Assembly: GCA_014654065.1 (NCBI GenBank)
Contig: JACWDM010000005.1
Coordinates: 1-64,000 of the forward strand
DNA from: Pelagibacterales bacterium SAG-MED15
Lineage (GTDB): Bacteria; Pseudomonadota; Alphaproteobacteria; Pelagibacterales; Pelagibacteraceae
Length of the DNA stretch: 64,000 bases
Reading direction: 5' to 3'
Part shown: positions 39,479 to 50,323 of the stretch, piece by piece
Layout of the letters: the number at the start of each line of letters is the position of its first letter
Position numbering within the stretch: position 1 is the first letter of the stretch
The notes under the pieces: model-generated
The model's database searches: none
What the model saw: the letters and a program-made list of their open reading frames with translations, nothing else
What the model was told of the DNA's origin: nothing
Program-made: the position numbers and the translations under genes

Positions 39479-40567
39479 ATGATAATTGGATCGATCTCAG
39501 AAAATCAAAACTTTGAAAAAAGAATTTCTCTTACGCCAGAAATAATAAGTAAGTATATCAAACTTGGATTTGAAGTTCAGATTGAAAAGAATTATGGTTC
39601 TCATCTTGGTTTTAAAGAAGTGTCATTTACTCATGCTGGTGCAAAAATTTTGAATAACGATGAGGAAGTAATCAAAAATTCAGATGTTATTATTCAATTA
39701 GATCTTCCAAATGAAAAAAAATTTTCATTAATTAAAAATAGTGCTATCTTAATTGGTTCATTCAATTCTTTACAAAATAAAGATGTAATTGGAAAATTAA
39801 GTTCAAAAGGTGTTAATGTGTTTTCTTTAGACTTGCTTCCTAGAATTACAAGGGCTCAATCAATGGATATTCTTTCATCACAGGCCAATCTCGCAGGTTA
39901 TAAAGCTGTGTTAGAAGCATTCTCGTTCTTTGAAAAAGCCATTCCAATGATGATGACAGCGGCAGGTACAATACCTGCTGCAAAAGTTTTAATAGTTGGT
40001 GCTGGAGTTGCTGGTTTACAAGCTGTTGCTACGGCAAAAAGAATGGGGGCAATTGTTTTTGCAACCGATGTTAGGATGGCTTCAAAAGAACAAGTTGAAA
40101 GTTTAGGAGGTAAATTTCTTACAGTAGAAGGTGCAGAAAATTTAGAAACCGAGGGAGGTTATGCAAAAGAGGCCTCCGATGAATTTAAAAAAAAACAAGA
40201 GGAGCTATTAGCGGAAACATTAAAGAAGATAGATATAGTTATTTGTACAGCATTGATTCCAGGCAAAAAAGCGCCTGTAATTATAAAAGATAATATGATT
40301 AATAATATGCAATCTGGATCAGTAATTTATGATTTAGCTGCTATACAGGGTGGTAATACTGCATACACAGAAGTTGACAAGGTAGTAGATAAAAATGGTG
40401 TAAAAATTATGGGTGAACGAAATATACTTAATAAGCTGCCTGTTTCATCTTCTAATCTTTATGCAAAAAATTTATTTAATTTTGTTTCAAATCTTTATGA
40501 TAATGAAAATAAAAAAATAAATATAAATTTAGAAGACGAAATTATAAAAAATACGTTAGTAAAATAA
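39479..40567 (+). CDS. pntAA: NAD(P) transhydrogenase subunit alpha part 1
   Basis: MIIGSISENQNFEKRISLTPEIISKY, VLIVGAGVAGLQAVATAKRMGAIVFATDVR, GGYAKEAS; Met at 39479 preferred over track start 39413. Confidence 0.95.
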   Translation: MIIGSISENQNFEKRISLTPEIISKYIKLGFEVQIEKNYGSHLGFKEVSFTHAGAKILNNDEEVIKNSDVIIQLDLPNEKKFSLIKNSAILIGSFNSLQNKDVIGKLSSKGVNVFSLDLLPRITRAQSMDILSSQANLAGYKAVLEAFSFFEKAIPMMMTAAGTIPAAKVLIVGAGVAGLQAVATAKRMGAIVFATDVRMASKEQVESLGGKFLTVEGAENLETEGGYAKEASDEFKKKQEELLAETLKKIDIVICTALIPGKKAPVIIKDNMINNMQSGSVIYDLAAIQGGNTAYTEVDKVVDKNGVKIMGERNILNKLPVSSSNLYAKNLFNFVSNLYDNENKKININLEDEIIKNTLVK

Positions 40568-40570
40568 ATC

Positions 40571-40879
40571 ATGGAAATAGACCCTTTTATATTTAGATTG
40601 AGCATTTTTATCCTTTCAATATTTGTAGGATATTATGTTGTTTGGAGTGTTACTCCTTCGTTACATACACCATTGATGTCCGTCACTAATGCTATTTCGT
40701 CAGTCATTATTGTTGGAGCTATAATCGCATCACTAGCGGGTAGTTCAGAGCAAATATTTAATAAAGCAAATATTTTTGGTTTTTTAGCAATAATGTTGGC
40801 TGCAGTGAATATCTTTGGAGGTTTTTTGGTCACTCAAAGGATGCTCGCAATGTATAAAAAGAAAAAAAAAGATAAATAA
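40571..40879 (+). CDS. pntAB: NAD(P) transhydrogenase subunit alpha part 2
   Basis: FVGYYVVWSVTPSLHTPLMSVTNAISSVIIVGAI, GFLVTQRMLAMYKKK. Confidence 0.95.
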   Translation: MEIDPFIFRLSIFILSIFVGYYVVWSVTPSLHTPLMSVTNAISSVIIVGAIIASLAGSSEQIFNKANIFGFLAIMLAAVNIFGGFLVTQRMLAMYKKKKKDK

Positions 40880-40884
40880 AATAT

Positions 40885-42279
40885 ATGTCAGCAAATTTAT
40901 TAGCAATTTTTTATTTGATTTCAGGAGTTTTATTTATACTCGCTCTAAGAGGACTTTCATCTCCCGAAACTTCACGACAAGGTAATCTCTTAGGTATAAT
41001 AGGAATGGTTATTGCAATTGGTGTAACAATTATTTCTGTTGGAAATTTTTCAACTGGCTTTATTTATTTACTTGGATTTTTGTTAGCAGGTGGTTTAATA
41101 GGTACTTATATAGCTTTTAAAATACCTATGACTGCCATGCCAGAACTTGTGGCTGGATTTCATAGTTTGGTAGGTTTGGCAGCAGTATTTGTTGCAATAT
41201 CTGCCTTTCTAAACCCAGAAATTTTTAATTTAGGTTATCCAGGGGATATCAAAATAGCTAGCCTAATAGAGATGTCTTTAGGTGGAGCAATTGGAGCAAT
41301 AACTTTTACAGGCTCTATAATTGCTTTTTTAAAGTTAAGAGGAATAATGTCTGGATCACCTATCACTTTTTTTGGACAACATTACTTAAATTTATTATTA
41401 GGTTTAACTTTAATTGGTCTAATATTCTATCTTTGTAAATTACAATCCGATACGTTTTTTTGGTCAATTATTTTAATTTCATTTTTAGTAGGTGTTTTAT
41501 TAATAATTCCAATTGGTGGTGCAGACATGCCTGTGGTCATATCTATGCTTAATTCTTATTCTGGATGGGCAGCTGCGGGGATTGGATTTACACTTGAAAA
41601 TACAGCTTTAATAATCACAGGTGCTTTAGTTGGTTCTTCAGGAGCTATTTTATCTTACATTATGTGCAAAGGAATGAATCGTTCTTTTTTTAATGTGATT
41701 TTAGGAGGTTGGGGAGCAACAGAGGATACAATTAAAGCAACATCAAAAGAACAAAAACCTGTAAAAAATGGTAATGCAGATGATGCTGCATTTTTAATGA
41801 AAAACGCATCTTCAGTAATAATTGTTCCTGGTTATGGAATGGCTGTAGCCCAAGCTCAACATGCTCTCAAAGAAATGGTTGATGCACTAAAAAAAAATGG
41901 AGTAAAGGTATCATATGCAATTCATCCAGTTGCAGGAAGAATGCCTGGTCACATGAATGTATTACTTGCAGAGGCAAACGTTCCCTACGATGAGGTATTT
42001 GAATTAGAAGATATAAATAATGACTTTGCAAACTGTGATGTTGCTTATGTAATTGGAGCTAATGATGTAACAAATCCAGTAGCCAAAAGTGATCCTCAAA
42101 GTCCTATTTATGGAATGCCAATACTCGATGTTGAAAAATCTAAATCAGTTTTATTTGTAAAAAGAAGTCTATCTCCTGGATATGCCGGAATAGATAATGA
42201 TTTATTTTATAGAGAAAATACTTTAATGTTATTTGCAGATGCAAAAAAAATGACTGAGGAAATAACTAAAAATTTGTAG
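40885..42279 (+). CDS. pntB: NAD(P) transhydrogenase subunit beta
   Basis: IFALRGLSSPETSRQGN-like N-terminus, IVPGYGMAVAQAQHALKEM, HPVAGRMPGHMNVLLAEANVPYDEV, VIGANDVTNPVA. Confidence 0.96.
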   Translation: MSANLLAIFYLISGVLFILALRGLSSPETSRQGNLLGIIGMVIAIGVTIISVGNFSTGFIYLLGFLLAGGLIGTYIAFKIPMTAMPELVAGFHSLVGLAAVFVAISAFLNPEIFNLGYPGDIKIASLIEMSLGGAIGAITFTGSIIAFLKLRGIMSGSPITFFGQHYLNLLLGLTLIGLIFYLCKLQSDTFFWSIILISFLVGVLLIIPIGGADMPVVISMLNSYSGWAAAGIGFTLENTALIITGALVGSSGAILSYIMCKGMNRSFFNVILGGWGATEDTIKATSKEQKPVKNGNADDAAFLMKNASSVIIVPGYGMAVAQAQHALKEMVDALKKNGVKVSYAIHPVAGRMPGHMNVLLAEANVPYDEVFELEDINNDFANCDVAYVIGANDVTNPVAKSDPQSPIYGMPILDVEKSKSVLFVKRSLSPGYAGIDNDLFYRENTLMLFADAKKMTEEITKNL

Positions 42280-42285
42280 GATAAA

Positions 42286-42984
42286 TTGAGAACAAAAATT
42301 TTTTGCGATATAGCTGATATTCAAACAATAAAAAAATTTTCAAAAAAAAAAATTGTAAAGGGTTTTACCACAAACCCAAGCTTGATGAGAAAAGCTGGAG
42401 CAAAAGATTATAAGGAGTATTGTAAAAAAATTTTAAAAGTGTGTTTAAATAAGCCTATTTCCTTTGAAGTTTTTGCAGATAATTATCAAAATATGCTTGA
42501 CCAAGCGTATAAACTCAATTCTCTTGGAAAAAATATATATGTTAAAATTCCCGTATGTAATTCAAAAGGTCAATTTAGTGGAAAAATTATTAAAAAGCTT
42601 AATAAAGAAAAAATAAAACTAAACATAACTGCAGTTTATAACGCACATCAAACTTTAAAAATTTTGAAGGTCATAAATAAAAAAACAAAAGTAATTATAT
42701 CGATTTTCGCAGGTAGAGCAGCAGATGCTGGAAAAGACCCTATTCCAGAATTCAAAAATAGCATTAAACTTGCAAAAAAATTTAAAAATGTTGAAATCCT
42801 TTGGGCAAGTGTAAGAGAGGCTTACAATTTTACACAAGCAAATCAGCTTGGTTGTCACATAATTACAACTCCCCCAAATATTATCCAGAAAATAGAAAAA
42901 TTTGGAAAATCTTTTAATAGTTTAACTTTAGAGACAGTTAAAATTTTTATTGAGGACAGTAAAAAGTCAAACTTTAAAATATAA
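42286..42984 (+). CDS. Transaldolase-family protein (fructose-6-P aldolase-like)
   Basis: IFCDIADIQTIKKFSKKKIVKGFTTNPSLMRKAG, NIYVKIPVCNSKG, ISIFAGRAADAGKDP; TTG start. Confidence 0.88.
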   Translation: MRTKIFCDIADIQTIKKFSKKKIVKGFTTNPSLMRKAGAKDYKEYCKKILKVCLNKPISFEVFADNYQNMLDQAYKLNSLGKNIYVKIPVCNSKGQFSGKIIKKLNKEKIKLNITAVYNAHQTLKILKVINKKTKVIISIFAGRAADAGKDPIPEFKNSIKLAKKFKNVEILWASVREAYNFTQANQLGCHIITTPPNIIQKIEKFGKSFNSLTLETVKIFIEDSKKSNFKI

Positions 42985-42994
42985 AGTTTACAAA

Positions 42995-43780
42995 ATGATA
43001 AACGCTACTGTGGGTATATTAACGTTAAATAGTTCCAAAACTATTTACAGATGTTTAAATAGTGTAAAAGAATTTAATGAGATATTGGTTATAGACGGCG
43101 GAAGTATTGATTCTACATTAAATATAGCAAAAAAATTCAAATGTAAAATTTTAAAACAAGAGAAAATAGTAAGATTTAAAAATAAAAAAATTAGAGATTT
43201 TTCTGCTTTAAGAAATAAAATAATAAATAACGCAAAATATGATATGGTTTTAATGATAGATTCAGATGAAATCTTGAGTATTAACAACTCAAATTTTTTA
43301 AATTTTTTAACTAAATCTAGATTGCGAGGAAAAAAAAATTATTGCTATTTAATTCCAAGAGTTCCAATTATTGATAAAATTTCTTATTATAAATCAAATC
43401 TTTTTCCCGAGTATCAACCAAGACTTTTTAATAAGTCAAACGTATCTAAGTTTATTAAAAATGTTCATGAAACACCGATTCCAATTAATAGAAAATTAAA
43501 AAAAGAAAAAGTAGACAGTATACAAATAAAATTTGACGTCAGTTTTTCCCAAAATAAATTTGAATATTATTTAATAATTGAAAGGCTGATGATAAAAAAT
43601 AATTTTATCGGAAGTATGAAATTTATTTTTACAAGACTTTTAGTAAATTTAAAAAAAATTTATAAATATTTATTTTTCAATAAATCAAAACCTAAAATAA
43701 AAGAATACGAGATTTTTCTTATTAAAAATAATTTAAAATATGCATTAAAACTCTTGTTATATAAATTTAAAATAATTTAG
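42995..43780 (+). CDS. Glycosyltransferase family 2 (WaaE-like)
   Basis: MINATVGILTLNSSKTIYRCLNSVKEFNEILVIDGGSIDSTLNIAKKF, MVLMIDSDEIL, YQPRLFNK. Confidence 0.88.
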   Translation: MINATVGILTLNSSKTIYRCLNSVKEFNEILVIDGGSIDSTLNIAKKFKCKILKQEKIVRFKNKKIRDFSALRNKIINNAKYDMVLMIDSDEILSINNSNFLNFLTKSRLRGKKNYCYLIPRVPIIDKISYYKSNLFPEYQPRLFNKSNVSKFIKNVHETPIPINRKLKKEKVDSIQIKFDVSFSQNKFEYYLIIERLMIKNNFIGSMKFIFTRLLVNLKKIYKYLFFNKSKPKIKEYEIFLIKNNLKYALKLLLYKFKII

Positions 43781-43785
43781 TATAT

Positions 43786-45039
43786 ATGTTGCAATTTCAA
43801 AAAAATCAAAAAAATATTTTAATTTTTTTTCTATTTTATATTTCTTTAATTTTAGGTTTTTACTTTAATGAAGATTTAAATTACGGCGCTATAGGAGATT
43901 GGTTTCATACCGATCTTCCAGTTATTGAGTCTTTATCTATAGATTTTAAAAAAACACTCTTGAATTATGAAGAATTTGGTCATCGGCATTCTCCGATTTA
44001 TTTAATATTTTTAAGTATGTTTAATAAAATCGGTATTTCGTTAGAATTGATTAGATTCTTTCATCTTCATATTTCATTACTTTTAATCTTTGTCTTTTAT
44101 AAATGTTTAACCTTTAAATTCGATAAAATTGAAAAAAATTTACTTATTACTTTGTCCTTGGTTTTATTTTTATCACCAACTTTTAGATCATTATCGATTT
44201 GGCCAAGTTCAAGATTAATTGGTTTAATATTTTTTACTTTATCAATATATGAGTTTTTAAAATATCAAAAGTCTCAAAAGCAGTCGAATATAATTATGAA
44301 TTTATTATATCTAGTCATATCTTCTTATATAAGCCCAAATTTCTCATTATTTGCATTTTATTTCTTTTATGAATATTTAAAAACAGAAAGTATAAAAAAA
44401 ATATTTTTTTTTGTATTTTTCTGCCTAATTTTATCATTACCAGCCTTTTATTACATATTTATTTTAAAAGTAAATTTTCTTTCGGCTGGAACACCTGGCA
44501 TATCTGAGAGTGAGACAATTGGTTTAAGTTTCAACTTTGCTGATAAAATTTTAATTATTTCTTCAATAATATTTTTTCATTTGTCACCTTTTTTACTTAA
44601 CAGTTCTTTTTTAAAAGACCTTAAAAAAATAGAAATTAAAAATATTATATTTATATTTTTAATTTTTTGCACGAGTCTTTATTTTTTTAATTATGTATTA
44701 AATTTTACAGGGGGAGGGGTATTTTTTCAAATATCAAATTTTCTTTTTGGTAATAATACCTTTTTTTATATTATAAGTTTAATCTCTTTGACAGTTTTAA
44801 TATATTTTTCAAATAAAAAATTTGAAAATTTATTAATTTTTTTAATTTTAATTTTATCTAATATTCAAAATACTATATATCACAAATACTATGATCCACT
44901 TATTTTAATTTTATTTTTTACAATAATAAATACATCTTTAAATTTAAAATTTTTGAGAGAAAAGAAAATATATTTTGTATTTATATTTTATTTTATATTT
45001 ATTTTTATGAGGGTTATGAAAAATAATATAATTATTTAA
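43786..45039 (+). CDS. Polytopic membrane protein, possible GT-C/polymerase-like
   Basis: 417 aa, many TM segments, IGDWFHTDLPVIESLS acidic loop, follows a GT2 gene. Confidence 0.55.
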   Translation: MLQFQKNQKNILIFFLFYISLILGFYFNEDLNYGAIGDWFHTDLPVIESLSIDFKKTLLNYEEFGHRHSPIYLIFLSMFNKIGISLELIRFFHLHISLLLIFVFYKCLTFKFDKIEKNLLITLSLVLFLSPTFRSLSIWPSSRLIGLIFFTLSIYEFLKYQKSQKQSNIIMNLLYLVISSYISPNFSLFAFYFFYEYLKTESIKKIFFFVFFCLILSLPAFYYIFILKVNFLSAGTPGISESETIGLSFNFADKILIISSIIFFHLSPFLLNSSFLKDLKKIEIKNIIFIFLIFCTSLYFFNYVLNFTGGGVFFQISNFLFGNNTFFYIISLISLTVLIYFSNKKFENLLIFLILILSNIQNTIYHKYYDPLILILFFTIINTSLNLKFLREKKIYFVFIFYFIFIFMRVMKNNIII

Positions 45040-45040
45040 T

Positions 45041-45117
<77 letters not shown>

Positions 45118-45120
45118 GTG

Positions 45121-45327
45121 CTAAATTCTATTTTTAAGTTTATTTAACTTCTTAACTCTTTTAATATTTTCTTGAAGTATTCTTTTTTTTTTCTCTGACG
45201 GTTTTTCGTAAGTGTCTTTAAGTCTTATTATTTTAAAAAAACCATCTCTTTGAAGCTTTCTTTTCAAAACTCTTAAAGCTTGTTCAATATTATTATCTTT
45301 TACTTCTATTTTAATAACTACCTCCAA
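45121..45327 (-). CDS. rpsU: 30S ribosomal protein S21
   Basis: NNIEQALRVLKRKLQRDGFFKIIRLKDTYEKPSEKKKR. Confidence 0.93.
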   Translation of the reverse strand: MEVVIKIEVKDNNIEQALRVLKRKLQRDGFFKIIRLKDTYEKPSEKKKRILQENIKRVKKLNKLKNRI

Positions 45328-45388
45328 AAAAAAGGTTTCTTATCATTTTAATTTTTTATTGTCTATAAAATTTGTTCACAATTATTAT

Positions 45389-45955
45389 TTAAATTTTTTT
45401 TTCTTTATCTTTTTCTCTTTTTTCCCTTTTAATTCGTCTTTCAGCTTTTTCTAACGCAAGAATTAAATCTTTTTGAGTAAATAAATTTATAGATATAGGG
45501 TCTTTTGCATTTAAGTTATTAAAATTCCAATAGCTTTTATTTCTAATAGCCGAAACAGAATTTTTAGTGATTCCAACCATTTTTGCTATTTGAGAATCTT
45601 TTAATTGGGAATGATGTTTGATTAACCACAACGCTGAATCTGGCTTGTCTTGTCTTTTAGACAATGGTGTATATTTTTTTGCTTTTTCTGGCTGACTTGA
45701 AATTTCAATATTATTAATTTTTATTTGTAAAGGTCTATATATATCATTTGACGACAATTCTATTTCATCCCTCGTTAGTTGACCTGATAAGATTGGGTTA
45801 TATGGTTTTATACCTTTAGCAACCTCTCCATCAGCGATACCTTGTACTTCAACTTCATGTAAATTACAGAAGCTTGCAATTTGTTTAAATGTTAATGATG
45901 TATTTTCAACTAACCAAACAGCTGTTGCTATTGGCATTAAAAGTCCATTTGTCAT
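45389..45955 (-). CDS. DUF1013/TrcR-like cell-cycle regulator
   Basis: GLLMPIATAVWLVENTSLTFKQIASFCNLHEVEVQGIADGEVAKGIKPYNPI, HTH-like SQIAKMVGITKNSVSAIRNKSYWN. Confidence 0.85.
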   Translation of the reverse strand: MTNGLLMPIATAVWLVENTSLTFKQIASFCNLHEVEVQGIADGEVAKGIKPYNPILSGQLTRDEIELSSNDIYRPLQIKINNIEISSQPEKAKKYTPLSKRQDKPDSALWLIKHHSQLKDSQIAKMVGITKNSVSAIRNKSYWNFNNLNAKDPISINLFTQKDLILALEKAERRIKREKREKDKEKKI

Positions 45956-46182
45956 TATTTTTTTTCTGATCTAAAGTTTTGGAATTTCTTATTAAACTTA
46001 CTCACTCTTCCTTTATCTGATAGTTTTTGCTTACCGCCTGTCCATGCTGAATGTGATTTTGGATCTATTTCCAATTTGAGTATTTCTCCTTCTTTGCCCC
46101 AAGTCGATCTTGTTTCAAATTGTGATCCATCAGTCATTTCTACTTTAATTTTGTGATATTTAGGGTGAATATCTTTTTTCAT
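45955..46182 (-). CDS. rpmE: 50S ribosomal protein L31 (cysteine-free form)
   Basis: [67 protein letters not shown]. Confidence 0.95.
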   Translation of the reverse strand: MKKDIHPKYHKIKVEMTDGSQFETRSTWGKEGEILKLEIDPKSHSAWTGGKQKLSDKGRVSKFNKKFQNFRSEKK

Positions 46183-46217
46183 AACGTGACTTATAGCAAA
46201 ACAATTATATAAAACAA

Positions 46218-46958
46218 TTAAAAGTTATTCAGCATTTTAAGCATTTTTTGATTTATATTTGAACTTGAAGCGATCACCTCTAAGCCATGTTTTTTTTTAA
46301 TATCAATTGAATTAATTATGCCTCCAGCCTCATTTATTAATAAAATTCCAGAAGCAATGTCCCACAAATTCAAATTTTCTTGGAAGTACCCATCATACCT
46401 ACCTGATGCAACATAAGCCATATCTAGTGCTGCGCTTCCAGATTTTCTCGTTGTCAATTTTACCTCTCTAAATTTGTTGCCCCCAGTTGCAAATAAACAC
46501 TGATTTAATTCCTTCTTTTTTGAAACTCTAATTCTTTTATTGTTGAAATAAGATCCACTATTCTTTTCAGCATAAAACATCTCATTTTTTATAGGATCGA
46601 AAACCAAACCAGAAATTATCTCGTCAGAGTTTTGGAGAGCTATCGATATTGCAAAGTGAGGGTTTCCGTGTAAAAAATTTGTTGTTCCATCAATAGGATC
46701 GATTATCCATATATTATTTGTATCTTTATTTTTTATAAAACCAGCTTCTTCACTTAAAACAGAAAAATTTTTTTTTGATTTAAGCAACTCCTCTATTAAA
46801 ATTTTTTCAACTTTTTTATCTGCATTCGTAACAAAATCTGAGGGACCTTTCATAGATACCTGGAGATTTTCTACTTCCCCAAAATCTCTAATTAGAGATT
46901 TGGATGCTTTCTCACATGCCTTTATCATAAGATTCAAATTAGCAGATATAGTATTCAT
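46218..46958 (-). CDS. suhB: Inositol monophosphatase family protein
   Basis: [63 protein letters not shown]. Confidence 0.94.
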   Translation of the reverse strand: MNTISANLNLMIKACEKASKSLIRDFGEVENLQVSMKGPSDFVTNADKKVEKILIEELLKSKKNFSVLSEEAGFIKNKDTNNIWIIDPIDGTTNFLHGNPHFAISIALQNSDEIISGLVFDPIKNEMFYAEKNSGSYFNNKRIRVSKKKELNQCLFATGGNKFREVKLTTRKSGSAALDMAYVASGRYDGYFQENLNLWDIASGILLINEAGGIINSIDIKKKHGLEVIASSSNINQKMLKMLNNF

Positions 46959-46964
46959 TTCTTT

Positions 46965-47516
46965 TTAAACTTTTTTAACATACTCAATTGTTCGAGTATC
47001 AATTACAACTTCATCACCACTCTCTATAAATGGGGGAACTTGAACTTTAATACCATTTATTAAAGTTGCAGGCTTATAAGAAGATGAAACAGTTTGTTTT
47101 TTTAGCGCAACATCAGTCGTATGAATTTTACAGATAACTTGGTTAGGCAATTGAATTGAAATTGGAACCTCATTATGAAAGCTTACTGTAACTTCCAAAT
47201 TTTCAGACAACATCTTTCCCTTTTCACCGATAAATTCCTTTTTAATATCTATTTGTTCAAAAGTTTTAGGATCTATAAAATAGTAATTCCCCTCATCTTC
47301 GTATGAATAATTAAATTTATTATCATCTACTGATGCTTTTTCTACAGTCTCACTTGATCTAAATCTTTCATTTACTTTTGTATTTTTATTTAAACTTTTC
47401 ATCTCAACTTGTGCAAACGCACCTCCTTTACCAGGTTTTACATGTTGAGTCTTTAAAACTTCCCAAAGATCATCTTTATATTCGAGAAGCATACCAACTC
47501 TAATTTCATTAGCCAT
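46965..47516 (-). CDS. efp: Elongation factor P
   Basis: MANEIRVGMLLEYKDDLWEVLKTQHVKPGKGGAFAQVEMKSL; start at MANEI preferred over track start. Confidence 0.96.
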   Translation of the reverse strand: MANEIRVGMLLEYKDDLWEVLKTQHVKPGKGGAFAQVEMKSLNKNTKVNERFRSSETVEKASVDDNKFNYSYEDEGNYYFIDPKTFEQIDIKKEFIGEKGKMLSENLEVTVSFHNEVPISIQLPNQVICKIHTTDVALKKQTVSSSYKPATLINGIKVQVPPFIESGDEVVIDTRTIEYVKKV

Positions 47517-47521
47517 TATTT

Positions 47522-48145
47522 TCATTTAATTTTTTCTATCGCTTCAAGTGGTTTATATTTTTTATTATTCCAAATGTAGCCTGAAATAGCTAAAAAGTTT
47601 GCTTTATTCAATAAGAGTTTTTTATAATTACTTAATTTTATACCTCCAATAACAACAATTGGTATTTTAGTAATTTTTTTTGCATATTTTAATAGGTTTA
47701 AGTCTGCTCTAAATTTTACTTTTTTTGTTTTAGATGAAAAAAAAGCTCCAATAGCAATATAATCAGCCTTTTCCGTAATAGCTTTATTAATCAATTTTTT
47801 TGAATTATGACAAGTAATTCCTACAATTTTATTATTTAAGATTTTTCTTACATTATTGATATTCATGTCTTTTTGGCCAATATGACAACCATCCGCATTT
47901 ATACTTTTTGCTAAATAAGGATTATCGTTAATTATTAATTTTACATTATATTTTCTGCAAAGTTTTTTAATTTTTTTTCCTATCAAAAAAATTTCTTTAG
48001 CTGGTGTAGTTTTTAATCTTAATTGAAAAAAATATATTTTTTTACTTTTAAAAATTTCTTTTAGATTTTCGTAAAATTGTACATTTTTGATTTTGGATGG
48101 TGATATTAAGTAAATAAATTTTTTTGAATATTTAATTTTTTTCAA
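47522..48145 (-). CDS. thiE: Thiamine phosphate synthase-like protein
   Basis: FQLRLKTTPAKEIFLIGKKI, LIINDNPYLAKSINADGCHIGQKDMN, IPIVVIGGIKLSNYKKL. Confidence 0.88.
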   Translation of the reverse strand: MKKIKYSKKFIYLISPSKIKNVQFYENLKEIFKSKKIYFFQLRLKTTPAKEIFLIGKKIKKLCRKYNVKLIINDNPYLAKSINADGCHIGQKDMNINNVRKILNNKIVGITCHNSKKLINKAITEKADYIAIGAFFSSKTKKVKFRADLNLLKYAKKITKIPIVVIGGIKLSNYKKLLLNKANFLAISGYIWNNKKYKPLEAIEKIK

Positions 48146-49142
48146 GATTTTCTGACCATTTACCGCTTGAAGCTAAAGAACACATTTTTACTCTATGATT
48201 AAAAATTTTTTGAGTACCTTTTATATCTTCTGTATTTTTTGACCAAAATTTTAAAGCACCTTGTTGTAATGCTCTTCCATAAGAATATGTTATATTAAAA
48301 TTAGTATCATTAATTAAGTTAATGCTATTTAGGTTTCTGGTAGCATCTAGTTCAGATTGTCCACCTGATAAAAAGGCAATTCCAGGCACTTCAGCCGGCA
48401 CCGAAACTTTTAAACATTTTAGTGTAAGTTCTGCAATTTTTTTAGTATCAATTTTTTTACTAGAATTCGTACCTGGTAAAATCATATTTGGTTTTAAGAT
48501 TATACCTTTAAGATCTACTTTATGTCTACTTAACTCATCAAAACATTTTTTAATTACCTCTGAAGTTTTATTGAAACATTCGAGAGCCTCATGATCTCCA
48601 TCCATTAGAACTTCAGGTTCAACAATAGGTACCATTCCACATTCTTGAACTAGGGCAGAATATCTTGCAAGAGCATGTGCATTTGAATGTATTGATAATT
48701 TACTTGGATAATTTTCAGAGATTATGTAAACTGCTCTCCATTTGGTAAATCTAGCACCCAGCTTATAATATTCTTTTAATCTTTCTCTAAGACCATCTAG
48801 ACCCTCGGTAATTTTCTCTTCAGTAGAATTTGCAAGAATTTTAGCCCCAGTATCTACTTTTATTCCAGGTACCGCTCCGGTGCCTGATATTAATTCAGGA
48901 ATTTTGTTTTTTGATAAACTATTTTGTTTTATTGTTTCGTCATATAAAATAACCCCTCCAATATAACTTTTCATAGCATCGGATGAAAAAAGTGTATTTC
49001 TGAACAAAAGTCTATTTTCTGGTGTAGAGCTTACTCCAACTGACTCAAGACGTTTTGTCATTGTACCAGTGCTTTCATCTGCAGCTAAAATTCCTTTTCC
49101 TTTTTGAATTATTTGCTGCGCAATATTATTTAATTCTGACAT
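48132..49142 (-). CDS. Fructose-bisphosphate aldolase class I
   Basis: GKGILAADESTGTMTKRLESVGV, GARFTKWRAVY, PEVLMDGDHEAL, LKPNMILPGTNSS, FLSGGQSELDATRNLNSIN. Confidence 0.95.
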   Translation of the reverse strand: MSELNNIAQQIIQKGKGILAADESTGTMTKRLESVGVSSTPENRLLFRNTLFSSDAMKSYIGGVILYDETIKQNSLSKNKIPELISGTGAVPGIKVDTGAKILANSTEEKITEGLDGLRERLKEYYKLGARFTKWRAVYIISENYPSKLSIHSNAHALARYSALVQECGMVPIVEPEVLMDGDHEALECFNKTSEVIKKCFDELSRHKVDLKGIILKPNMILPGTNSSKKIDTKKIAELTLKCLKVSVPAEVPGIAFLSGGQSELDATRNLNSINLINDTNFNITYSYGRALQQGALKFWSKNTEDIKGTQKIFNHRVKMCSLASSGKWSENLEKN

Positions 49143-50323
49143 TAGTTTAATGCCTTTATACCAGGAAGTTCTTTTCCTTCAAGAAATTCCAAAAATGCTC
49201 CACCGGCAGTTGAAACAAAATCAAAATCACTTGTTAAACCAAAATAATTTAATACTGCTACAGTATCACCGCCTCCAGAAACACAATAAATTTTGTTTTG
49301 TTTTTTTCTCTCAATAATTTTTTTTGCAATTTCTTCGCTACCTTTAGAAAATTCAGGGTTTTCAAAATAACCCGCAGGTCCATTCCAAAGGATTGTATTT
49401 GAGTTATTAATAATATCTTTTATTAAATTAACTGTTTTTGGCCCTATATCTAAAATCATATCATCAACAGATATTTCACTTATACTTTTTATAGCAGATT
49501 TATCTTTGGTATTTTTTCCAACTCTTACATCTGATGGAAAAAAAATTTTACAATTATTTTTTTTACATAAATCAAAAATTTCAGAAATAATATTTTTACA
49601 ATTTTCTTCGTAAATTGACTTTCCAATTTCATAATTCTTAAATTTTAGTATATTATTTGCCATTCCACCTACAAAAATAATATTATCAAACTTACTGATC
49701 ATATTTTTTATTACACTTATTTTTGTAGAAATTTTTGACCCTCCAATTACACAAGATATTGGTCTTTCAATACTTTCTGTTATTTTTTTTAATGAATTTA
49801 CCTCCAATTCAAGTTGGATACCAGAGTAGGAAGGTATAAAATTTGTGATCGAATGTACTGATGCATGTTTTCTGTGTGAACATGAAAATGCCTCATTAAC
49901 GTAAATATCAGCAAGTTTTGCAAGGCTTTTGGCAAACTCACTATCATCATTTTCTTCCTCTTTATAAAATCTTAAATTTTCAAGCATAATGATATTATTT
50001 TCCTCATTAAAAACTTCATCAATTTTTATTTTATCTATATTTTCATTAATTAAATTAATTTTTTTTTTTAATTTTTTTACCAAAAAATCACAAACAGGTT
50101 TTAAAGATAGATCATTTATAATATTTCCTTTTGGCCTTCCTATGTGCGAAAGTATAATTATCTTTGCATTACTTTTAATTAGAAAATTCAAAGTTGGGAT
50201 AATCTTATCTATACGGTTGGTATCAATTATTTTTGTTCCAATAATAGGAACATTCAAGTCAAGTCTAATTAAAACTTTTTTTTTATTTAAATCTAAGTCC
50301 TTACTTTGAATACTTTTCATCAA
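49142..50323 (-). CDS. pgk: Phosphoglycerate kinase
   Basis: KKVLIRLDLNVPI, SHIGRPKG, IMLENLRFYKEEE, WNGPAGYFENPEF, VSGGGDTVAVL. Confidence 0.96.
   Translation of the reverse strand: MMKSIQSKDLDLNKKKVLIRLDLNVPIIGTKIIDTNRIDKIIPTLNFLIKSNAKIIILSHIGRPKGNIINDLSLKPVCDFLVKKLKKKINLINENIDKIKIDEVFNEENNIIMLENLRFYKEEENDDSEFAKSLAKLADIYVNEAFSCSHRKHASVHSITNFIPSYSGIQLELEVNSLKKITESIERPISCVIGGSKISTKISVIKNMISKFDNIIFVGGMANNILKFKNYEIGKSIYEENCKNIISEIFDLCKKNNCKIFFPSDVRVGKNTKDKSAIKSISEISVDDMILDIGPKTVNLIKDIINNSNTILWNGPAGYFENPEFSKGSEEIAKKIIERKKQNKIYCVSGGGDTVAVLNYFGLTSDFDFVSTAGGAFLEFLEGKELPGIKALN

Noticed and set aside
47460-48160. TPP riboswitch near thiE
   Set aside because: thiE overlaps the upstream aldolase gene and no leader region exists
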